Shown piece after piece: positions 44,084-53,897 of a DNA stretch of 64,000 nucleotides. The notes below the pieces were generated by a model, which saw only the letters and a list, made by a program, of their open reading frames with translations, was not told the DNA's origin and ran no database searches. The position numbers and the translations under genes are program-made. The DNA comes from Amphibalanus amphitrite (lineage: Eukaryota; Arthropoda; Thecostraca; Balanomorpha; Balanidae): the NCBI RefSeq assembly GCF_019059575.1, contig NW_024881615.1, forward strand, positions 248,001 to 312,000, read 5' to 3'. How positions within the stretch are numbered: position 1 is the first letter of the stretch; each line of letters opens with the position of its first letter.

Positions 44084-46991
44084 CTGCCGGAGTGAAAACA
44101 ACGGGAATGGGATGTAAGAGACAGTGGATCTCTCATCTCGGCGCCCTTTCGTCTCACCGTTACGATGTTTATCTCTTGCTGGTCTGAGAAGGGGTGCCAT
44201 CCCACAGTTTTTTTTTTTTTTTTTTTTTGTCGCGATAGCTCCTAACACAGGAGAAAAAGAGCTGAGGCCAGTTTTACCAACAGAAAAATGGCCGCTTGCC
44301 GGACTTTTTTTTGCCTAAAGACTGCTTCACATATACGGAGTGTAAACGCCATGGGCACGTAAGCGGATAGGGCTTTACCGACATACGGAGCGTAAAAGGT
44401 TAAGCCCTATCCGCTTACGTGCCCATCGCGTTTACACTCCGCATATGTGAAGCGGTCTTTACGCAAAAATTCCGGCAGGCGGCTATTTTTCAGTTGGTAA
44501 AACTGGCCTTTGAACTCGGACATGTCTGATCTTTTGTTTAAGCCCAAAACCCGATATTCTAAAAATAATTTATCTACCCAATCAGTTTATTTTATTACAG
44601 TTTAATGAATTGTTCTTATGCCTGATAAAGAACACACAGCATTTTTGCAACAATAATTTTGAAATATTTTGTGATAGGAAGGACGACATTCCATCTTTGG
44701 TAGAGGCTGAATAGTTATATAGTGTTTTTCGCGGAAGCTTATTATACGCGTGCACCAATGCTTGCATAAGGAAAATTATTTCGGAGCGAAAAATGGAATA
44801 TCTTTGTCTATGGTGATTGTAAACAGTAAAAGCCCCTGTTTTGCACTATAGTCCCAGCTCAGGTTACAAAACTGTTCTTTCATCTGCTCATAATCCCGTG
44901 GTAAAAATGGAATATTTTCTTTAAAATCGGGAACCACTCGATGCGTCTTGCAACGGCGCGCACGCTCGTTTTTCCCGCAGCACTACCTTAACCCGCGCCG
45001 GGCCGGGGGGGGGGGGTGTTTAAACACCCCCCCCCCCTGCGGTTTTTCGCAGTTTTTGGCACACCTGTTCGTGCATCTTTTCCGCACATGTTGTGAAAAT
45101 TTCAGACCCAGGTCGCCTTAGGTCAGGTCACCAGGTCACTCCAAGTGACCTCACCTCAGAAAGAATAAGAATGCTCGTCATAGCTACACTGCTTGATCGA
45201 TTGCCTTGAAACTTTCAGCGATTGATTAGAGCAACAATATCTATAAAATGTGTATCTCGGAATTTCGATATCGGTGACCTAAGGTCAGGTCAATTTTGCG
45301 GCCTCTCCATTATAAGTCAATGGGAGAAAATTGAAAAGCGTCTGTTTTGCACGAACGCTATTCTAGACACTCTCAAACATCGAGATATAGGTAAGATTGA
45401 CACACTGAACCGGAAAATGGCAACTGTGACCCCTCCTTATGTCCCCGAGGTCATCTCAGGTCACGAACAGAATCTAACAGTTTTTCGCTAATAACTTCTG
45501 ATAGAGAGGTGCTAGGGCGCTGAAAACGCCTTAGATGTGTTCGGCTCGACGTTGCGGATCGACTGCTATGCAACATGACCTTTTCCGGTCAGGTCATGAC
45601 CTTGACCTGAGGTTAAATTTTCAAATTGACCTTTCAAGGTCAAATTATAGTTTATTCGACGCGTCTTGACGAGAGGAACACGATGCTGGCAAAAGTTATG
45701 TCATGGCTCTTTTGAGTCAAAAGATATTGCCGAAAAAAACGCTTTTCGTAAAAACGGCTATTTTTGGAGTTTTTGCCCTCTGCAGAGGCTAAACCGTTGA
45801 CCGGAGGTCAAATCTGAGAACATTATCCAGAAAGGTCTGTAAAAGGGCTATCGAATGCGTTTTTCCGCGGCGCTTTAGCTCTATCGGTTCCCGAGATAGC
45901 CGTTGGCAGTTTCAAAAATGTTGAAATAGTCAACAGTTTACCTTTGGTGACCTCTGGTGACCTGACCTTTGACCTGACCAAAAAATGACCGAAGTGTTTT
46001 CGTCCTTATTTTGGACGTTCTTTCGATTGCCGCTTACCGCGTGTCGCTACGTGGCCCAGGAGCCGAGTTAGAAGGGGGGTGTTCAAACACCCCCCCCCCC
46101 CGGCCCGGCGCGGAATCTCAGAGCACCGGCCCGGCGCGGGCTAATTAAGTAGGGGATAAACGGCGAGGGACTGGGATGGTGCCCTCCCCCTGCCTCCGCA
46201 TCCCCCTTTGGACGGGACGTATGTAAAAACCAATAGGTCTGGCGAGGGATAGGTATCATATCTTCGTATTTTTCAAAGGTCCGGAATGCTGGAGCTCCGA
46301 TTAGTCATGGATGTGCTGTTTTTCATGTTCCTAGCTCATGTGCATGATATACCACTCTCCCCACCCTCACTCCCAACGACAATGCATTAAGATACCGTTA
46401 CATCTGAGAAGGGGTGCCATCCCAATTCCCAACACTACTACCGTTACATCTGAAGGCTGAAAGTAACATACCCAAGCAATCCATGACGGTGTCGTCGAGC
46501 TCGGTCCAGACCACTGCACCTGGACCCGACTGGTTCTTCTGCTGGAATTTTTCTGCAGCAGAGGTAAGTGTACGGCGTGAATATTTGCTCTTTGGGGGAT
46601 ATCGACCAATTTCTTACGAACTAACGCCTTAGAAAATTGAAGTCTGCATATAAGGTGCGTTATTTGGTTAAATTCTATTGTGCTAGCCACTGCAGTGTGC
46701 TGAATTGCTGTGAAGTGGTGGTATTAATGGTTACTCACTTTTTGTCCGGTCTTGGGTGTTTTTTATGACACCCTGCAACATGCTTCGCGTCGATGTTGCG
46801 TCATTTATCAGGCCAAGTTGAATGGCCCGCTCGCGTATGCGACCCCATTCTTGAAGCCTACGCGAGCGGGCGTTGGGGCCCTTAAACTCTCCATAAAGCG
46901 TCTGGAAAACGAGAACGTTGACACGCTTTATTTCCATATCTATTGGGTAGGTGATCAGGCAAAATTCACCAGCAGATAAAGCCGGCATCAT
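43551..46991 (-). CDS. PIF/Harbinger accessory protein with Myb/SANT-like domain (3 exons)
   Basis: The three exons (46991-46739, 46552-46472, 44083-43551) join in phase (1 and 1) into a 288-residue open frame. Exon 1 (about residues 1-84) fits a Myb/SANT-like DNA-binding domain: LSAGEFCLIT, TLYGEFKGPN, RLQEWGRIRERAI, VIKNTQDRTK. Exon 2 encodes KKFQQKNQSGPGAVVWTELD and DTVMDCLG, the linker typical of these proteins. Exon 3 begins RDNYLTSFEVPGGITWGQL, continues with a Ser/Thr/Ala/Pro-rich middle and ends in a charged helix (EEVTLLRTYLSLQILEDMLQ). In PIF/Harbinger elements such a protein partners the transposase in DNA binding and nuclear import. No RNA evidence is available, and the start Met is the first in frame. 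Confidence 0.75.
44205..44229. repeat. Poly-T tract after a duplicated 22-mer
   Basis: A 21-nt T run follows the 22-bp block CTGAGAAGGGGTGCCATCCC (with T before and A after) at 44183-44204. The same 22-mer recurs exactly at 46403-46424. Together these look like a target duplication and poly(A) tail of a - strand retroposed insertion spanning 44205-46402, but a plain duplication is also possible. Confidence 0.6.
44266..44508. mobile_element. Fold-back MITE (hairpin of ~110-bp arms)
   Basis: GGCCAGTTTTACCAAC begins the left arm and its inverse ends the right arm. Arms pair almost throughout (GTGTAAACGC, GGGCACGTAAGCGGATAGGG) around a short loop near 44375-44400. No clear target duplication. 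It lies in the second intron of the accessory gene. Confidence 0.88.
44509..44987. other. AT-rich intron sequence, nothing recognised
   Basis: Lies between the fold-back MITE and the TTAA element E2 inside the accessory-gene intron. No coding potential seen. Confidence 0.6.
44992..46140. mobile_element. TTAA-flanked GC-hairpin element E2
   Basis: Starts CCCGCGCCGGGCCGG after TTAA (44988-44991) and ends with the inverse CCGGCCCGGCGCGGG before CTAA (46141-46144), a one-base change from TTAA. Subterminal hairpins are poly-G / TGTTTAAACA / poly-C at the left and TGTTCAAACA at the right. The left hairpin is followed by CGGTTTTTCGCAG. The interior carries AGGTCA half-sites, for example 45103-45147, 45580-45645 and 45955-45985. 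Confidence 0.85.
46141..46402. other. Remaining intron sequence next to the duplicated 22-mer
   Basis: Non-coding. It lies between element E2 and the second copy of the 22-mer at 46403-46424. Nothing else recognised. Confidence 0.5.
46472..46552 (-). CDS. Accessory gene exon 2 (linker)
   Basis: An 81-nt exon between acceptor CTGCAG and donor GTATGT, both phase 1. It encodes KFQQKNQSGPGAVVWTELDD and TVMDCLG. The GP-rich piece followed by an acidic helix and LG resembles the segment after the Myb domain in related proteins. Confidence 0.75.
46739..46991 (-). CDS. Accessory gene exon 1 (Myb/SANT-like domain)
   Basis: Starts at an ATG-ATG pair and ends AAAA|GTGAGT in phase 1. The Trp in LQEWGRI and the conserved NTQDRTK segment fit Myb/SANT-like domains of Harbinger accessory proteins. 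A 13-bp inverted repeat (GCCCGCTCGCGTA at 46825-46837, inverse at 46859-46871) lies within the coding sequence. Confidence 0.75.
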
Positions 46992-47069
46992 AAGTACTCG
47001 GCCTCCCGAGATTCACCATTGCAAATGATTTGTTTAGTTTGTAGAAAAACAAACAAATTATAATACATA

Positions 47070-48050
47070 GGGTAAGGTGCCTAATTAGCGACCCTTTCCG
47101 ATTTGCGACCTACCTCCCTACAGAAAAACTGGCGGGAGAAAACGGGGCAAAAACAGCGTCAAAAGGTCAGCCATACTTTGGTTATCAAAGTACATTATTT
47201 TACGGTTGTCGATGTTTCTGGTGGGACGTTTCAGGTGAGTTTAAATAAAAATGACGAGTTTATTATCCAAAACGTGTGTGTTTGGGCCCTCTCTGATGAA
47301 AAGCGATGCACATTAGGATGATGCACCTTTTTTATTCTGAATCGACATTCCTTTTTCAATTGATTGCCGTTTTCCCATAGTAAATCGCTTAACTGTGCAC
47401 AGCATGGCGGTTAAAAATGTGTCGTAACTCATATTTCCTATTTGCGCCTGACATGGTCGCAAATAGCTCAAGAAGGGAAAGAAAGGGGAAAAGAGAGAAA
47501 CTAAAATGAGGTGTTGCTGAAGCTTGGAATGTGTGGCAGGGGATGTCAAATGTCGTCACCGACTGCAGGGGTGCCGAATTCAGCGCGGACCTCGAATATC
47601 ATACGAGATAGCCCGCAAAATTTGGGTTTCCGCCTTCTTTTCGCCTTCGGTGCATCACGTGACCAGTTTTTACTTACGTAAATGTGTTGGATAAACGTTC
47701 CTGTTCGAGTGATTGAGTGCTTTGCGTATAGGTTACCTTTTTTTTTAGATCATATTTCAGCTTTTCAGGCGTCGCATTTTTTTGCAACTTTTAATATGGG
47801 GAAACCCATAGACTTATTAGCGACCCTCCCCGGTCGCTAATCGGGAAGAGTTCCCTATTAGCGTTTTTTGCAGTGGTTTGCCAAAATGCTCACTACAAAT
47901 AAGTTAGTGAACATTGGGACAGAAAATGACTATATTTTAATAGAAAAATGAACGACCTCTCCGAAAATCAAGCCAGTAATAGAGTGGCACCCACAGAGCG
48001 TGAGCAATGACGGTTCAAATTAAGGGGGTCGCTAATTAGGCACCTTACCC
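47070..48050. mobile_element. TA-flanked MITE with GGGTAAGGTGCCTAATTAGC ends
   Basis: Inverted ends of 24 bp (GGGTAAGGTGCCTAATTAGC...) match perfectly apart from their extreme interior. TA flanks both sides (47068-47069, 48051-48052). GTCGCTAAT and TTAGCGACC words recur inside. There is no transposase. A TA duplication fits Tc1/mariner-type mobilisation. Confidence 0.88.
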
Positions 48051-48052
48051 TA

Positions 48053-49636
48053 CCGTAAAGTGGGGCTATTTGAAACGGATTTTACCGTTTTTGGCCTCTC
48101 CCTTTAAGACGGTTCATATTTCTTATAGCATGTAAATTGCAAAAATGTAGTTCTTTGTGAGCTCTTTCATATAGGTGTATTTTGGTTCAGCTAGTAATAA
48201 TGATTAAGGTTATTTTTTATGTTAAAGCCTGTCTCAAATAGCCCCATAGGGTGGGGCTATTTGAGACAGTTTTAGTTGCAAAGAAATTAAAGAAAATCGG
48301 TCACGCTAGAGATAATTTTTTAAACGCCATGCATTTGGAAATTGAGTTTTGTTCATTTTGGCAAAAATTGTTTTCTTCAAAGACTGTTATATGACCTTTA
48401 TATTCAATCTTTTCCTTTTTCGTAGGACACTTCAATTCGGTAGGGTATAAAATTGCATCATTATATGCTAAGGCTATCATAATATGATGCGACCCATAGC
48501 TTTCAAACTGACAGGATGATCATCAAGGACTATTTCAAAGTCATCGACAGTAAAATTTTGAAAGTAAGTTTATGTATATAGCCCCGGTGACGTGAAAACA
48601 GATATACCGAAAGTCGGTGGGGCTATTTGAGACAGTCTCGCTACCTTATGAAACACACTGTAATGAATCAAACAAGGCAAAAGGTTTCCCAAAACATTTG
48701 AGTGAATGGTCTGCATGATTGTTTGTTCCTTTGTGCATCTCCATGCGAAGAAATAACAGAAAAATGTTAAACTGTTTTGATTTTATGCCGATTTTCCTCG
48801 ATCGCTGCATGCTGTATCAATTGGCCTGTTACCCTACCACATCAAGTACTTGGATAGGCTCACCTAACAATACGTTCATGTGTTAAGTAACACTCAATGG
48901 TGTTTTTTGGTCAACCAAGGTAGACATATGTTGATTGTCGGATAAGTCAGTGACTGATGAAGCACATTTTAAGCACATATTCATCAGAATAACTAGTTTG
49001 GTCACCAGCTAAAGGGTTATTATGTTACACTACGAACATGTAAATATTGCTTGCTGCTAAAAGTACCTACCATGAACCCACTGCACGTTTATGACCACGA
49101 CCGATTCACCGGTGTTGCTTATGTCGAACGTTCGATGCACTTCAGGTAGATGGCGGTAAGTCTTCTCGGGTGCATCGCTAAACCGCTATCATCAGCTATT
49201 TGGCATATCCGTTGAGGTTTGACCAGGTGGGCATCATCGGGATTCTGAGACAATGGGTTACGCAATCGGCGGTACCGTTAACAATATATAATATTTTCAT
49301 GAAAAATGTGCTTAGCCTATAAGCAAAAAGGTAGTAACGATAGATACAGTGGCGAGCTCTGTTAAAACTTCAACTTTTTTAAGCTGCAGGTAGGGGTCCT
49401 TTTCGAGCAACTTAAATTGTGCGTTTTTCTGTATTTCGTATTTTATTGCAAATTTCTTTCAGAACTTTTCAAAATTTTCAAAAAGGTTATTCAGAGCATT
49501 CACTGTTCAATTCCACATTAGCCTAAGCAAAAATGACGAAAAAACATCAAACGGTTTTCATTTTACAGCGATTTTACTATACCATTACCTTACTGTCTCA
49601 AATAGCCCCACTGTCTCAAATAGCCCCACTTTACGG
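48053..49636. mobile_element. MITE with CCGTAAAGTGGGGCTATTTG ends
   Basis: Inverted ends CCGTAAAGTGGGGCTATTTGA at 48053 and at 49636 (inverse). GTGGGGCTATTTGAGACAG recurs inside at 48250 and 48618, and the inverse form is doubled at the right end (about 49590 and 49606). It starts immediately after the TA of the previous MITE. The exact target duplication is unclear (TA at left, CA at right). No transposase. Confidence 0.82.
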
Positions 49637-49655
49637 CACTAAAAGTTTGCCTTAA

Positions 49656-50562
49656 CTCTCGCCCGTATAGCGGGGGGGGGGGGGAGTTGAACGGACCTCC
49701 CCTCGGTTTTTCGCAAATAACTCGCGTAAAAAGCGGCCGATCGCGACGATAGTTTCAGTACCCTCGAGTTGATCACTTTTACACCTATCCTGAAAATTTC
49801 ATGACCCTGACCCAAATGACCTTTGATCTGTGACCTATACTTTTCGAGACCATGTTAGGCCGGAATCGCGATTCGGCGTACGTCGGCCCGCATTAGCCGC
49901 GCGTTTGCAGTCTTTTTGTGGCTTCAAGCGTTCAAACATGTGATATGATGCTGCCCAATGCGGTAGGATGGGTGTCAAGGTCACCTGAAGGTCAGGTCAC
50001 GTCATTGACCTTTGGTGACCTCGGGTGACCTCGGTTCACTTTTTCGAGATTTACATGTTTCTAGGCTAGTTTTTGGAGCTGAATTCGAATTTAGCAACCA
50101 TTTGAACATTTACGAAGTAGTTTTGGTGCCTTCGTAACATGTTACGAAGCTGTCAGAGGCGGTTGACACGTATTACGAATACCCGTCACAACCCCTACTG
50201 GTTGACCTGACCTGACCTGACCCGACCTGGCCTAAATGCATGCATACATCATCTGCGATCAAAACTATCATGATATTCGTGATCAGCACCCGAAAAATCT
50301 CTTAGCAGCCACACTTTACGACGTTCTAACAGGTCCCGATTTTCCCGACCTTTGGGTCATTGACCTGACCTGGAAGGTCAGCCAATGACCTAGGACCTTA
50401 GAATTTGGTATCATTGGCTTCCTCTCGTCACGGGCAACACGCTCGTTTTTTTCGCGAAGCTCTAGCTCGATCAAGGCCATCAGGGGCGAAACGGCAAGGG
50501 ATGACCTCCCCCCCCCCCTTATACGTTCACGGCTGGAAAAACACCAATACGGGCGAAAAACT
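49656..50562. mobile_element. GC-hairpin element E3 (diverged TTAA family)
   Basis: Left end CTCTCGCCCGTATAGCGGGG follows TTAA (49652-49655). The right end is less clear (a C-tract at about 50508-50518, then ATACGGGCGA near 50550). Past the left hairpin is CGGTTTTTCGCAAATAACTC. The interior holds dense TGACC(T/C) half-sites at about 49805-49835, 49978-50032, 50204-50232 and 50340-50398. It is homologous in inverse orientation to E4. Confidence 0.7.
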
Positions 50563-51048
50563 GCACAACTGGTTAAACTGCACAACGTGGTCGATGAGTT
50601 TGTAATTCAAGAATCTATTGGCATCGGAATAACTTTTCCTCCAATGTCTCCTCCAATGACAACGCAATGTTGTCGCTCCCTCGGCCTAGAGAAGTTTAAA
50701 AATGGCAAACTATAGGTAATGGTAGCATTTATCATAATAAAAATGTTACGGGCGCAGAAGCATGCGAAGAAGTGATATTCGAGGACTCTTTGAAAATGAC
50801 GAACATTTTTTTGGGGGGAATGCCTCCGAAGGTTCTGATTCCGTCTCTGATCCGCCCGCGTCCATCTCTATTCTCTGACCCCCTTCCCCCCCATCCTGCG
50901 TCTTTCAGGGTTGTCCTATATGAATTCCCGTGTGTGCTACAACGTAACTGGACTCGTGATGACGATAATCTTCTGGCTCTATATTTTGCTTCCAGGCTAC
51001 AATTTACGTATCGATGTGGGAAAATCAGCTGGCCTCAAAAGCTGTATT
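50563..51048. other. Spacer between two inverted GC-hairpin elements
   Basis: No gene or element recognised. It would be the loop if E3 and E4 paired. Confidence 0.55.
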
Positions 51049-51052
51049 TTAA

Positions 51053-51960
51053 CCCTCGCCGGCACAGGCCATTTTGAGTCCTTCGACGGCACAAGGGGAG
51101 GGGGGGGGGGGGGTGGTACGACCCCCCTCGCGTTTGGCCCCTGGTGGAGCTAGAGCTTCGTGGAAAAAAAAACGAGCGTGCTGCCCGTCACGAGAGGAAG
51201 CCAATGGTACCCAATTTTAAGGTCCTAGGTAATCGGTTGACCTTCCAGGTCAGGTCAATGACCCAAAAATCGGGAATATCGGGACCTGTTAGAAAGTCTT
51301 GAAGTGTGGCTGTTATGTGGTTTTCCGGGGTGCTGATCACGAATATCGTGTTAGTTTTGATCAGAGATGATGTCTTTAAGCATTTAGACCAGGTCGGGTC
51401 AGGTCAGGTCAGGTCAACCGGTAGGGGTTGTGACGTGTATTCGTAATACGTGTCAACCGCCTCTGACAGCTTCGTAACATATTACGAAGGCACCAAAACT
51501 ACTTCGTAAATGTTCAAATGGTTGCTAAATTCGAATTCAGCTCCAAAAACTAGCATAGAAACATGTAAAACTCGAAAAAGTAAACCGAGGTCACACGAGG
51601 TCACCAAAGGTCAATGACCTGACCTGACCTTCGGGTGACCTTGACACCCACCCTAATGTATGGAAGCAACATCAAATCACATGTTTGAACGTTTGAAACC
51701 ACGAAAAGCTTGCAAACGCGGGGCTAATGCGAGCCGACATACGCCGAATCGCGAATCCGGGCAAACATGGTCCCGGAAAAGAGGTCACAGGTCAAAGGTC
51801 ATTTGGGTCAGGGTCATGAAATTTTTAGGGTAGGTGTAACATTGATCAATGCGAGGGTACTGAAAGTTTCGTCGCGATCCGCCGCTTTTACGCGAGTTAT
51901 TAGCGAAAAACCTTAGGGGGGGGGTTGCATCAACCCCCCCCCCCCTTGTGCCGGCGAGGG
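51053..51960. mobile_element. TTAA-flanked GC-hairpin element E4
   Basis: Ends CCCTCGCCGGCACAGG and CTTGTGCCGGCGAGGG, flanked by TTAA (51049-51052) and TCAA (51961-51964, one change). The right hairpin is GGGGTTGCATCAACCCC, preceded on the + strand by GCGAAAAACC. AGGTCA half-sites cluster at about 51234-51262, 51389-51418, 51588-51645 and 51782-51818. The element is the inverted relative of E3. Confidence 0.83.
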
Positions 51961-51964
51961 TCAA

Positions 51965-53002
51965 ATGTTCAGATGGGCGCTAAATTCAAAATCAGCTCCA
52001 AAAACTATCCTATACCTAAATTAAAAGCATGTTATAAAAAAGTGAACCAAGGTCATCTTTATTTGAATCAGGGATATCGATTTATTTTTAAATAGGTGAT
52101 TAACTCGAGCGCACCGGAAGTTTCGTTGCAATCGGCTCCTTTTTGCGCGACTTCTTTGCGAAAGCCCGAGACGGTCTCATCTGACTCCCTTTCCCCCTAC
52201 ATGTGCACTGTACAGCTATGACGGTAGCCATGAGGCTGAGGCTAGTTTGTAGTTTTGTAGTTAGGTACTGATCCGACGAATCGACTGCGACCATTTTTTT
52301 AACGATCAGACGAACGCTCGGGGCAGTTTTGGCGCGTCCAATCCTTTGAGGGGTAAAAAGGTACTAGAATGGTGGCTACTTAAGAATATTGTTGTGCTGG
52401 TGTTCCCCGCCCACAGCTAATTGAACTTTAGGTAATTGGCTCATTGGCTTTAGGGAGCTCTTGAAGCGATTCTGAATGTGATGTATTTGTTGGTGTTGCT
52501 GACGCCTGCTTCACTGACATAAAAGCTAAAAAAGCATACTCAGCATCGCAAAAAGTGGGGGGGGGGGGTCGACACCCCCAGTTTTCAAGAGTGGGGGGGG
52601 GGGGTCACGACCCCCCGACCCCCCGTCGGCGACGCCCCTGGGCGAGTATGTACCTATAAATATGTCTAAGTGCATGTTCGCTCTTTTTTTAATAAAATGC
52701 CTCCCCGGAAAAATATAAGAATTGTATCATTGTCTCTGAGCTAAGAGCTTGAATACCTAGGTACACATCAATCATCACATTATTATCAAGCACGTTTAGG
52801 TCCTACATAGGGATTGTTGCAAGCTTATAGCTCCAACCGTGATGTTGCAAAGGATGCAAGTGGTGCATTATAATTTATAAAATGATGCCTACTCTCTAAA
52901 TATGCGAAGATCACTCATGCATCGAAATTATCGCAATATAAATGAGCTAGAAAGAGCCTCGTCAAAAAACCCTAGCTCCTAGCTTGGATAGCATGCACTT
53001 AC
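51965..53002. other. Intergenic DNA with one MITE-like end
   Basis: A pair of poly-G/poly-C hairpins followed by GGCGACGCCCCTGGGCG at about 52555-52645 looks like one end of another G/C-tract MITE. Its partner end was not found. Otherwise nothing recognised. Confidence 0.5.
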
Positions 53003-53079
53003 CTTGCGTTCATCACGGATGAGCTGAAACAGTTCCAGCTTTTTCTGCTCCGCAATTATGCGTTTCATCTCCAGTTGTA
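53003..53079 (-). other. Possible orphan exon with coiled-coil peptide
   Basis: Between a candidate acceptor (GATAAG) and a donor matching consensus (CGCAAG|GTAAGT), the - strand encodes QLEMKRIIAEQKKLELFQLI and RDERK, an amphipathic charged helix. It could be a remnant of a transposon accessory protein. No adjoining exons were identified, so this remains tentative. Confidence 0.35.
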
Positions 53080-53896
53080 CTTATCTTTTGCTCGTTTGAT
53101 TGAAAATGAATAGTACCTCTCCCCTAGTTAAGGCTCCTCCCCCCTAGTCCCTAGTTAAGAATTATCATATGAATAGCAAGGGACGCGAAGCACGCGAAGG
53201 ATGAATTCGGTATAGTTTTGAAACAAGCGGCGCAAGCGGCCAAATACACCACTTTGTTGTCATGGCAACCTCAACCACATAATTCAATTTTACTCATTCT
53301 TTTCATTAAATAAAGATATATATATATGCATTCGAAATAATTATTGGAAGCTATAGTGAAACTGAAAGTTGAAAATACGTTTTAATTTTTTTCCTTTTTG
53401 TTCGTTTTCTAGCACCTTTTTTCTGCCCAAGGCCGCCGAACATCCAATCCTGAAAACGCGAGTTGTAAAATTTACCTAGGTAGATAGGTAGTAGGTAGTA
53501 GTAAAGTAATCTTGGATAGGTATACTCCAAGCACGGTGACTATAAATAACTCCAAGCTTGCGGCCGAAGTGCCCTGCTGAAAGCAGTGCGTGATTTCTGT
53601 ATATATTGCTCATACAACTTACGGCGCAAATTCTTGAGCGGAGAAGCGATCCGATGCCATATGAGCGAGAGTAGGTACCTACATGAGCGATCTGCCGAAG
53701 AAAATCCGACCGCAAGCTTGGTATGGAACAGCATGGGCGTAGAAACGGCTGGAACATTGTGGTGCATGGGTGCAGGACAACCATGGCCGGTGAAGCGGTG
53801 GGGGGGGGGGGGGAGGGAGCGACACTCGAGCGGAGGCTCATTGCGAGCTTTTATTACGGAGCGAGGCCGAGCGAAGCGAGCGGAGTCTTACGTAGA
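53080..53896. other. Intergenic DNA ending in a Helentron-like 5' end
   Basis: Contains a short ATATAT run at about 53317-53327 and a G-tract near 53801. At 53896, reading on the - strand, TCTACGTAAGACTCCGCTCG matches the 5' end of H1 (32114). A third Helentron-like copy therefore starts there; its 3' end was not identified. Confidence 0.55.
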
Positions 53897-53897
53897 A

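Noticed and set aside
46367-46690. 107-codon - strand frame
   Set aside because: It reads exon 2 of the accessory gene in the wrong frame plus intron. The phase-matched frame gives the family-like linker instead.
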